From assembly GCA_021838985.1 (NCBI GenBank), contig JAKCCC010000095.1:1-7063 (forward strand): a stretch of DNA of 7,063 nt, given 5' to 3'. The DNA comes from Planctomycetota bacterium (GTDB lineage: Bacteria; Planctomycetota; Phycisphaerae; WQYP01). Made by a program: the position numbers and the translations under genes. The first letter of the stretch is position 1, and every line of letters begins with the position of its first letter. The notes beneath the pieces are model-generated. The model made no database searches and had not been told where the DNA came from. It saw nothing but the letters and a program-made list of their open reading frames with translations. Below are positions 1-4,961 of this stretch, one piece after another.

Positions 1-1
1 G

Positions 2-478
2 TTCGCCACGGCGTGCTGCGGCATTGAGCTAATGGCCACCGCCAGCAGCCGGTATGATCTGGCTCGTTTCGGCGCCGAGGTTATGCGTTTTTCACCACGG
101 CAAGCGGACCTGCTGATTGTCGCGGGCCGGTTGAGCATAAAAATGATGCCCGTGCTGCACCGCATTTATATGCAGATGACCGAGCCGAAGTGGGTCATCA
201 GTATGGGCGCCTGCGCCTGCACCGGCGGCGTATTTGATAATTACGCAACCATTCAGGGCATTGATCAGTTCATGCCCGTGGACGTATATGTGCCGGGTTG
301 TCCGCCGCGCCCGGAAACGCTGATGGAAGGCATCATGGCCATCCAGCGCATTATTGATCAGCAGGGTCTGCCGCCAGCGCAACGCCAACCGCTGAAAATC
401 GCCGTTGAACCCACGTACAAACCCGCGCCGCAGCCGCAGGTGGAGCTCGGCGCCACCCTGGCCGCGGCTTTAAGCTAA
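2..478 (+). CDS. nuoB: NADH-quinone oxidoreductase subunit B (NuoB/Nqo6), 5' partial
   Basis: NuoB sits in the peripheral arm of respiratory complex I at the cytoplasmic membrane face. It carries the terminal [4Fe-4S] cluster N2, which passes electrons to quinone. The reading frame is open from base 2, and 158 codons are visible before TAA, so the N-terminal few dozen residues lie outside the window. The ATG at 32 is internal, because family residues (ATACCGIEL) precede it. All four expected N2 cysteines are present: the adjacent pair at bases 14-19, the one in MGAC (212-214) and the one in PGCPPRPE (299-301). [18 protein letters not shown] and EPKWVISMG are further family blocks, closest in style to the Nqo6 type. 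An additional cysteine two residues after the third ligand (218-220) sits where Ser or Asn is common. The C-terminus carries a roughly 40-residue Pro/Gln-rich tail. No nuoC follows. Family assignment is secure. Confidence 0.97.
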   Translation, partial: FATACCGIELMATASSRYDLARFGAEVMRFSPRQADLLIVAGRLSIKMMPVLHRIYMQMTEPKWVISMGACACTGGVFDNYATIQGIDQFMPVDVYVPGCPPRPETLMEGIMAIQRIIDQQGLPPAQRQPLKIAVEPTYKPAPQPQVELGATLAAALS

Positions 479-626
479 GCGACCTGCGGGCCGCGCGGGG
501 CTCTCTGTCCGCTCTGCGGTGAAACACTTTGGCGAAGGCGATCACCTGACGCCGCATCCCCTGCCGCATCCCGCCGCGTGCGACCAAGCGCATGTCCGTA
601 CTTGTGCCCGACGCGGTGCTGCGTCC

Positions 627-715
627 GCGGTCGATTACCGTGGGGCGATGCGGGCACTGCGCCCCGACCGCACGGCGCCGGGATGGAAGTACCGCTTGGA
701 TTCCCCCGGGCGCCG
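627..715. other. Two adjacent stem-loops, possible structured RNA segment
   Basis: The first structure nests GCGGTC (627-632) with GACCGC (666-671) around GGGGCG (642-647) with CGCCCC (660-665). The second follows one base later: CGGCGCC (673-679) pairs with GGCGCCG (709-715). It is extended by GGG (680-682) with CCC (705-707) across a bulged G. Stems of six or seven pairs turn up by chance in GC-rich DNA, so each one alone is weak. Their tight tandem packing is what makes them worth listing. Confidence 0.3.
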
Positions 716-724
716 GATTGGAAA

Positions 725-744
725 CACCGCGTTTCAACGCGGTG
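725..744. repeat. Perfect 9-base inverted repeat with 2-base spacer
   Basis: CACCGCGTT (725-733) and AACGCGGTG (736-744) are exact reverse complements separated by TC. As RNA this gives a stable stem of about seven pairs with a six-base UUUCAA loop. As DNA it would be a long near-continuous palindrome that a dimeric protein could bind. No run of T follows on either strand, so it does not look like a standard intrinsic terminator. Such a long, tight repeat is unlikely by chance in a stretch this short. Confidence 0.55.
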
Positions 745-926
745 AATGGAGCCGCACTGGACTCCTTAGCGCGACCAGGTGGCGGTAGCGTGCGGGAGCC
801 TGGGTGCGGTCAGGGACTTCCGTTTCCCCGCGCCTGGAAAAAAAGGGCCAACCGCGCTTAACCTCTGGGCGCCGCATCCAGCCGCACACCTGCCCTGAAA
901 GCTGCCACCCCTGTCTCTTCTCTTTT

Positions 927-965
927 CATAGCCCGGAGGTCGCCGTGGGCGACCTTGCGGCTATG
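927..965. repeat. Nested two-stem inverted repeat (39 bases)
   Basis: The inner arms AGGTCGCC (937-944) and GGCGACCT (948-955) are perfect complements around a GTG loop. The outer arms CATAGCC (927-933) and GGCTATG (959-965) are also perfect, with a three-by-three internal loop between the stems. Fifteen pairs in 39 bases make this the strongest secondary structure in the gap. It is preceded by a pyrimidine-rich run and followed by C-rich sequence, with no T tract. It could be a protective 3' end of the nuoB transcript, part of a non-coding RNA, or a REP-like dispersed element. The single window cannot separate these. Confidence 0.55.
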
Positions 966-1040
966 CCTCCCCGCCCCCGTTTTCAGATCTGTCGACCAGC
1001 GGCCAGGTAAGTACGAACAGGCACCCCGTGGATTGCCAGC

Positions 1041-1070
1041 TTTGCAAATCCTAGGCCCGGCCTGTATTTT
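1041..1070 (+). promoter_or_regulatory. Weak candidate sigma-70-type promoter of the small basic gene
   Basis: TTTGCA (1041-1046) and TATTTT (1065-1070), 18 bases apart, each match four of six consensus positions. A start near 1077 would fall inside the TTTGACA palindrome and give a leader of about 30 bases. Both boxes are imperfect, and the lineage may use a different consensus, so this is only a suggestion. Confidence 0.25.
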
Positions 1071-1087
1071 GACATAGTTTTGTCAAA
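1068..1087. promoter_or_regulatory. Perfect palindrome TTTGACA-N6-TGTCAAA, candidate operator
   Basis: The arms at 1068-1074 and 1081-1087 are exact reverse complements around TAGTTT. The palindrome is AT-rich in an otherwise GC-rich region and ends 18 bases before the ATG of the small basic gene, so it overlaps or abuts the likely transcription start. Symmetric sites of this size usually bind a dimeric regulator; I cannot say which family. A seven-pair RNA hairpin in the leader is the alternative. The TTGACA inside the left arm resembles a -35 box, but nothing like a -10 lies 16-18 bases downstream. Confidence 0.5.
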
Positions 1088-1091
1088 CTGC

Positions 1092-1099
1092 AGGGAAGG
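1092..1099 (+). promoter_or_regulatory. Shine-Dalgarno sequence of the small basic gene
   Basis: AGGGAAGG is purine-rich and ends six bases before the ATG at 1106. It fits anti-Shine-Dalgarno pairing and fixes this start. An in-frame TGA at 1070-1072 blocks longer versions, and no other standard start codon lies between it and the ATG. Confidence 0.65.
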
Positions 1100-1105
1100 T
1101 TCAAG

Positions 1106-1222
1106 ATGGCGCGAAGCAAACGAAACTATCGATTACGTTGGGCCAGCAAGGCGGCTAATAAAGGCCGTAAGCCCAGCCGCGGACGTATTAAAGGATGGAG
1201 CGTCAAACATTACGGGGCGTAA
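1106..1222 (+). CDS. Small, highly basic protein of 38 residues, function unknown
   Basis: The protein begins MARSKRNYRLRWASK, continues through NKGRKPSRGRIKGW and ends VKHYGA. It has seven Arg, six Lys and one His in 38 residues and no Asp or Glu. Aromatic residues occur at Y8, W12, W31 and Y36. There is no signal peptide or membrane segment. That composition is typical of proteins that bind RNA or DNA, such as the smallest ribosomal or ribosome-associated proteins, but I do not recognise the family and do not assign one. It has a good Shine-Dalgarno sequence at proper spacing, a palindrome upstream and no competing upstream start. The stop lies 13 bases inside the 3' end of comEC on the opposite strand, so the two genes converge and overlap. 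Codons for Lys and Arg include several AAA and CGT, less GC-ending than its neighbours. The small size makes it easy for gene callers to miss. It could still be a chance frame, but composition plus start signals make a real gene more likely. Confidence 0.72.
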   Translation: MARSKRNYRLRWASKAANKGRKPSRGRIKGWSVKHYGA

Positions 1223-3723
1223 CGCATGTTTACGCGGCGCTGGTGCAAAATCAGGCAGACCGCCCCAGTCCGGGCGGTTTGAGTCCACGGCACCCTTAAC
1301 CACTTGAGCCAGCGGCGGTCGTGTTGCACCGCCGCCCGCGCTTCGCCGCAGGCGATGACATAACGTAAATTCAGCCGATGCAGCCAGCGCGCCAAGCCGG
1401 GGCGCAAATTGCCCCCACCGGTTAGAACCGCCGCGGCGATCGAATGCGGCAGGTTGAGATGGTCCAGCACGACGCGAACACCCTGGGTACGGCTGAGAAT
1501 CAACACTGTTTCTTGTCCAAAATGCAGCAGCATGATGCAGCTACGATGGGAGCGCGGCACGCTTTGCCCCGCGGGCGGCCAAAGCAACGTCAAGCGGACC
1601 TGATCGCTGCTGCGAAGTTGCTCGCCTGCGGCGAGAGGCGTGAAAGTCAGGCCGGAGGCGGCAGCCGCGCTGAAAAAACGCCGCAGCGCCGGACGCGCTC
1701 GGGCGGCTTGCAGGTCCGGCCAGTCGCAAAAGCCGGCCAGCCCGCCGCGGGACAAGGCCAGGGCCGGCAGGGCGCTGGCATGGGCCGAATCAATCTGACC
1801 GGCCACCACGGCGTCAATGTGTCGCAGACCGTCATGGCCTAACAATTGGTTGATCGACCCCGTCAGCCGCGCCGGCGAGCCGAGCGTGCCGGCATCAATC
1901 AATACCACCCGGCCGGTGGGTGTTTCCAGCACCAGAGCGTTGCCGCTGGCGGCATCCATTACCCACAGGCGTGTCGCGCCATGCGGTTGGGTGCAGGCAT
2001 ACCAGCCGCTCAGGGCGACCAGCCACGCCAGGAACGCCACCGTCACATCGGCGCGGCTTAAACGAAAACGGCGGCGGAACACCCAAACCAGCGCCACAAG
2101 GAAAAAAACGGCCACCAGCACCGGCGGCGGAGAGCGAACGACAATGCTGCTTAGCGGCAGATGCGCCAGCGACTGCACCGACCAGGCCAGCCAATTGACC
2201 ACCGGCGCTCCAACCGCGGCCATGGCATGTCCCCAGGCGGGGGCCGCTATTACCGCGGTCAATTCCACCAATCCCACCACCAGCGCTGCCACCACCAGCG
2301 GAAACAGAATCGTCCCCGTCAGAACGCCCCAGGGATTGATCTGATGATAATGCAGAGCCACCAGCGGCCAGGCCAAAAAGGAGCCGATGAGATTGGCCGT
2401 AACGGTCGCAAGAATGGCTTGTTCGAGACGCAACGACAGCCATGCCCACCACCGGTTCCGGATGCGGGCCAGGCCCCCCCGGTATTCCAGCCACGGTCGC
2501 AGCAGGCCGGCGTGCACGCGCGTCCCCAGGGCCAGCAGCGCCAGGGTAATGATAAAACTCAGCTGAAAGGGGGCCGCAAATAGCGCCGCGGGCGTCACCA
2601 CCAGCACCGCCGCGGCGGTGATCGCCAGAATGTTCAATATTCGCGGGGGCCGGCCGCGCAGCAGCATCAGCAGAACCAGCTCCGTAGCGATGGCAGCGCG
2701 CACCACCGGTGGACCACAGGGCGTCAATAACATGTAGATGAAAATGAGGGCCATGGTCGCCAGCGCCCGCACCGCCGGGCGACGGAGAAACAGGCCCAGC
2801 ATCAACCAGATCACCGCCGCGATAATCACCACGTGCAAGCCCGAAAGAGCCAGCAGATGGGCCGCCCCGGTGCGGGAAAAGGCCCGGGCCAGACGCTGGA
2901 TCGCCGGGCTGCGATAGCCCAGCAGCAACGCCACCAGGGTGTGGCCGGCGCGGCGTTCATACGGGGGCTGGATGCGGATCAGCCGCCGCTCAAGGCGCGC
3001 CCGCCAGGCGTCCAGCCAGCCGCTTAAAGGAAACCACTGCTGATGCGTGTTGATAACCCGCACCTGCTGGACATACGCCGCCTGAATCTGGGCCAGAACA
3101 TGCCAGTCCGCCAGATAACCGCGATAATCGAAGCCGCCCGGATTGCTCGCCGCGGCGGGCCGTGAAAGCCAGCCGGTGATCTGCACCTGCTGATTATTCC
3201 GCACCGGCAGATCGCCATTGACCCGCACCGCCAGAACACCCGTCACCCGCCGCCAACGCCCGTGGACCCGGCTCCGCAGGGCCTGGGCAAAAAAGGTGGT
3301 GCTGGGGCCGACGGCGCTAAACAGCGGACCGCTTTTCCGGGCCCGGTGAAACCGCACCGCCGAGATGATCCGGACACGGGCCTCCACCAACGCCCGTCCC
3401 GGATAGCCGCGGGGAACGCCTAACGCCAGATTATCCGGGGCGACCTGCCGCTGATCGACCTGCCAGAGTAATGCCCCTGCAAAAAAGATGGCGGCGGCCA
3501 GAAAAACCTGAGCTGGAATATTACCGCGGGACCGGCCGAGCAGACCCGCCAGCCAGCCCAACCAACCCATCGCTGCAAGCACCAGTAGAGGCGTTGCCCG
3601 CCAAGGCCAGCACGGTCCCAGCGCAATGCCGACAATCAACAGTATCACCGCGGGCAGAACTGGTTCCGTCGCCGCGCTCGGTCCAAGGCGTGTCGCGATC
3701 TTTTCCCTCACGTCCCACCGCAA
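1210..3723 (-). CDS. comEC: ComEC/Rec2-family DNA uptake channel protein with degenerate nuclease domain
   Basis: ComEC is the inner-membrane channel that takes single-stranded DNA into the cytoplasm during transformation. At 837 residues this has full family length. The N-terminal helices (about 22-90) are followed by the soluble DUF4131/OB-like region, with the typical NPGGFDYRGYL at 194-204. The competence channel domain spans about 260-560: HLLALSGLHVVII at 289-301, PPVVRAA at 338-344, then AAPFQLSFI at 383-391 and many helices. The C-terminal metallo-beta-lactamase-like region (about 585-825) keeps the fold signature LIDAG (608-612). However, DVGQGD has become DAASGN (590-595), the HxDxDH motif has become QxDxAH (643-648), the TGD motif is lost (about 744-746), and HHGS is replaced by GGGN (769-772). 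Nuclease activity is therefore doubtful. The start is uncertain: TTG at 3723 has no clear Shine-Dalgarno sequence, and GTG at 3711 with GGTGGGA just upstream is an alternative. It lies 39 bases after the oxidoreductase gene and is probably co-transcribed with it. Confidence 0.93.
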   Translation of the reverse strand: MRWDVREKIATRLGPSAATEPVLPAVILLIVGIALGPCWPWRATPLLVLAAMGWLGWLAGLLGRSRGNIPAQVFLAAAIFFAGALLWQVDQRQVAPDNLALGVPRGYPGRALVEARVRIISAVRFHRARKSGPLFSAVGPSTTFFAQALRSRVHGRWRRVTGVLAVRVNGDLPVRNNQQVQITGWLSRPAAASNPGGFDYRGYLADWHVLAQIQAAYVQQVRVINTHQQWFPLSGWLDAWRARLERRLIRIQPPYERRAGHTLVALLLGYRSPAIQRLARAFSRTGAAHLLALSGLHVVIIAAVIWLMLGLFLRRPAVRALATMALIFIYMLLTPCGPPVVRAAIATELVLLMLLRGRPPRILNILAITAAAVLVVTPAALFAAPFQLSFIITLALLALGTRVHAGLLRPWLEYRGGLARIRNRWWAWLSLRLEQAILATVTANLIGSFLAWPLVALHYHQINPWGVLTGTILFPLVVAALVVGLVELTAVIAAPAWGHAMAAVGAPVVNWLAWSVQSLAHLPLSSIVVRSPPPVLVAVFFLVALVWVFRRRFRLSRADVTVAFLAWLVALSGWYACTQPHGATRLWVMDAASGNALVLETPTGRVVLIDAGTLGSPARLTGSINQLLGHDGLRHIDAVVAGQIDSAHASALPALALSRGGLAGFCDWPDLQAARARPALRRFFSAAAASGLTFTPLAAGEQLRSSDQVRLTLLWPPAGQSVPRSHRSCIMLLHFGQETVLILSRTQGVRVVLDHLNLPHSIAAAVLTGGGNLRPGLARWLHRLNLRYVIACGEARAAVQHDRRWLKWLRVPWTQTARTGAVCLILHQRRVNMRYAP
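1259..1278 (+). terminator. Possible terminator-like hairpin downstream of the small basic gene
   Basis: ACCGCCC (1259-1265) and GGGCGGT (1272-1278) form a perfect seven-pair stem with a six-base loop. It starts 37 bases after the small gene's stop and is followed by only a short T run (TTGAGT). It lies inside the last codons of comEC on the other strand, so it may simply reflect coding sequence. Confidence 0.22.
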
Positions 3724-3762
3724 GGTTTCGCCGGAGCGCCGGTAACCCCGTTTGGTCCGTGG

Positions 3763-4863
3763 TCAGTCGATTTCGCCGTCGCGCAGATCCAATGGCAGTG
3801 GCGCCGGCCGAGTCAGCGCGGTGGGCGTTTTTACGTACGCCGCGGCGCGTGCGGCATCCAGGAATCCTTCCATCACGTCCAGCACATGGTACGCCAGATC
3901 CCCGCTGGCGCGGTGCGGCCGATGGTGGGCGATGGCACTGATCATGTCGGCGCAACCCAGGCCACGGGAATTGTCCTGGTATCCAAACGCCAGCGGAACC
4001 GTGCTCCATTCCGACGCCCCGGCCCGGCGAACTTGCACCGGCCCACCGAAGGTATTCGGATCGGGAACCAACAACGTACCCGTCGTGCCGTAGATCTCGA
4101 TCCGCGGCAGATTCGCCGCCCACACGTCAAAACTGGTGATAATTGTGCCGATCGCCCCGCTGGCGAAATCGAAGACGCCGGCGATATGGGTCGGTGTGTG
4201 GACCTTGATCATCGTACCGAATTTCGCCTGGCTGGTGATGCGTCGCTCCGGAAACGCGGCGCCGGCGGATCCGCAGACCCGGTGGATCGGACCAACCAAA
4301 TTCACCAGCGCCGTCAAATAATAAGGCCCCATATCGAACATCGGCCCGCCGCCGGGCTGGTAGAAAAAGTCCGGGTCCGGATGCCAGCTCTCGCAGCCAT
4401 GGCTGGTCATAAAGGCGGTGGCCGCAACGGGCTGGCCGATCCAGCCATCGTCAATGAGTTTACGGCAGGTCTGAAGACCGCCCCCCAGAAATGTGTCGGG
4501 CGCCGAGCCGACGCGCACGCCCTTGGCCTGGGCCGCCTCCAGAATCCGGCGACCTGCCTGGCGCGTGGTGGCGAGAGGTTTTTCGCCATAGACATGCTTG
4601 CCGTGCTCAATGGCGGCCAGCGTGATTTCCGCGTGCGCTTTCGGAACCGTCAGATTGATCACCATCTCGATTTCGGGATTTCGCAGCAACTCCCCCGTGC
4701 TGCAGGCGATGGGTATTTCAAATTCCGCGGCTTTGGCCTTGGCCCGCGCCATATCAAGATCGGCACACGCCAGCACCCGCCAATTGGCAAACCGTTTACC
4801 CGCCTTGCAGTAGATGCCGCTGATATTGCCACAGCCAATGATTCCGACATTCATCTTGGACAT
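3763..4863 (-). CDS. Gfo/Idh/MocA-family NAD(P)-dependent oxidoreductase
   Basis: Members oxidise or reduce sugars, inositols and related polyols using NAD(P) in the cytoplasm. The 366-residue length is normal. The N-terminal Rossmann fold shows GIIGCGNIS (7-15), with an acidic D35 or D37 at the end of the second strand region. The GEKPLA motif (93-98) contains the usual catalytic-site lysine K95. APDTFLGGGLQT (121-132) and GGGPMFDMGPYYL (171-183) are characteristic of one large subgroup. There the usual histidine of the D-x-G-x-H motif is replaced, as here, by tyrosine (D177, G179, Y181). The C-terminal alpha/beta domain runs to about 340. ATG is supported by GGAG eight bases upstream; the internal ATG at codon 4 is less well placed. 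The substrate cannot be read from sequence. The hydrolase and transporter upstream might supply it, which is an inference only. Confidence 0.93.
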   Translation of the reverse strand: MSKMNVGIIGCGNISGIYCKAGKRFANWRVLACADLDMARAKAKAAEFEIPIACSTGELLRNPEIEMVINLTVPKAHAEITLAAIEHGKHVYGEKPLATTRQAGRRILEAAQAKGVRVGSAPDTFLGGGLQTCRKLIDDGWIGQPVAATAFMTSHGCESWHPDPDFFYQPGGGPMFDMGPYYLTALVNLVGPIHRVCGSAGAAFPERRITSQAKFGTMIKVHTPTHIAGVFDFASGAIGTIITSFDVWAANLPRIEIYGTTGTLLVPDPNTFGGPVQVRRAGASEWSTVPLAFGYQDNSRGLGCADMISAIAHHRPHRASGDLAYHVLDVMEGFLDAARAAAYVKTPTALTRPAPLPLDLRDGEID

Positions 4864-4871
4864 GATTGGAT

Positions 4872-4875
4872 CTCC
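4872..4875 (-). promoter_or_regulatory. Shine-Dalgarno sequence of the oxidoreductase gene
   Basis: On the - strand GGAG lies eight bases before the ATG at 4863. It is the clearest ribosome binding site on this strand and settles the start of the oxidoreductase. Confidence 0.7.
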
Positions 4876-4885
4876 ATGATTTCAT

Positions 4886-4905
4886 AGGGGGCATTTTAGC
4901 CCCCT
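4886..4905. promoter_or_regulatory. Perfect 7-base palindrome in the leader of the oxidoreductase gene
   Basis: AGGGGGC (4886-4892) and GCCCCCT (4899-4905) are exact reverse complements around ATTTTA. The site sits in the 98-base gap between the transporter and the oxidoreductase, 22 bases ahead of the latter's start and just beyond its Shine-Dalgarno sequence. It could be an operator or an RNA hairpin. On the - strand no T run follows it, so a plain terminator for the upstream operon is unlikely. Confidence 0.42.
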
Positions 4906-4935
4906 CCCCCAAAAATGCGCACCACGTTGTTTAGC

Positions 4936-4954
4936 CCGGCGGCCCGCACGCCGG
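4936..4954 (-). other. Weak GC-rich stem-loop after the transporter gene
   Basis: CCGGCG (4936-4941) pairs with CGCCGG (4949-4954) around a seven-base loop, seven bases beyond the transporter stop on the - strand. A TTTTT run lies more than 20 bases further on (complement of 4911-4915), too far for a classic terminator. It could attenuate read-through into the oxidoreductase gene, but six pairs in GC-rich DNA may be chance. Confidence 0.2.
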
Positions 4955-4961
4955 TTGGTTG

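Larger units (their letters stand above)
479..1105. other. Intergenic stretch of about 630 bases, hairpin-rich, no convincing protein gene
   Basis: Between nuoB and the small basic gene, open frames on either strand are short. Their translations are Arg/Pro/Ala-rich, with no recognisable motif, and none has a persuasive ribosome binding site. The stretch has stem-loops at 627-671, 673-715, 725-744, 775-803 and 927-965, an A7 run at 838-844, and a pyrimidine-rich segment at about 906-926. A ten-base direct repeat, GCCGCATCCC, lies at 551-560 and 563-572. I looked for hallmark sequences of RNase P RNA, tmRNA, SRP RNA and tRNA and saw none. It could hold an unknown structured RNA, the 3' region of the nuoB transcript and the control region of the small basic gene. 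Confidence 0.6.

Noticed and set aside
625..645. tRNA T-arm-like stem with a TCGATTA loop
   Set aside because: The loop lacks the required TTC, and no acceptor, D or anticodon arms fit around it.
351..737. 128-codon open frame on the - strand spanning the nuoB end and the gap
   Set aside because: Half of it is antisense to nuoB, its composition is Arg/Ala/Pro-rich, and no Shine-Dalgarno sequence or family motif is seen.
519..861. Two overlapping 89-codon frames on the + strand after nuoB
   Set aside because: Neither resembles nuoC or any family, and they overlap each other and run through the hairpins.
479..1000. RNase P RNA, tmRNA, SRP RNA or a known riboswitch in the gap
   Set aside because: The conserved hallmark sequences I know for these were not found on either strand.
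1069..1074. TTGACA as a -35 promoter box
   Set aside because: No -10-like hexamer lies 16-18 bases downstream; that position is occupied by the Shine-Dalgarno sequence. It is better explained as an arm of the palindrome.
1080..1307. 75-codon frame with a non-ATG start overlapping the small basic gene
   Set aside because: It has no well-placed Shine-Dalgarno sequence, it runs far antisense into comEC, and the 38-codon frame has better start signals and a more protein-like composition.
1895..2494. 199-codon alternate - strand frame inside comEC
   Set aside because: It is a shadow of the comEC helices in another frame with Gly/Ser-rich nonsense composition.
3886..4887. 333-codon open frame on the + strand
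   Set aside because: It lies antisense to the clear oxidoreductase gene, has an Arg/Gly/Pro-rich translation with no motifs, and is a by-product of GC-rich codon bias.
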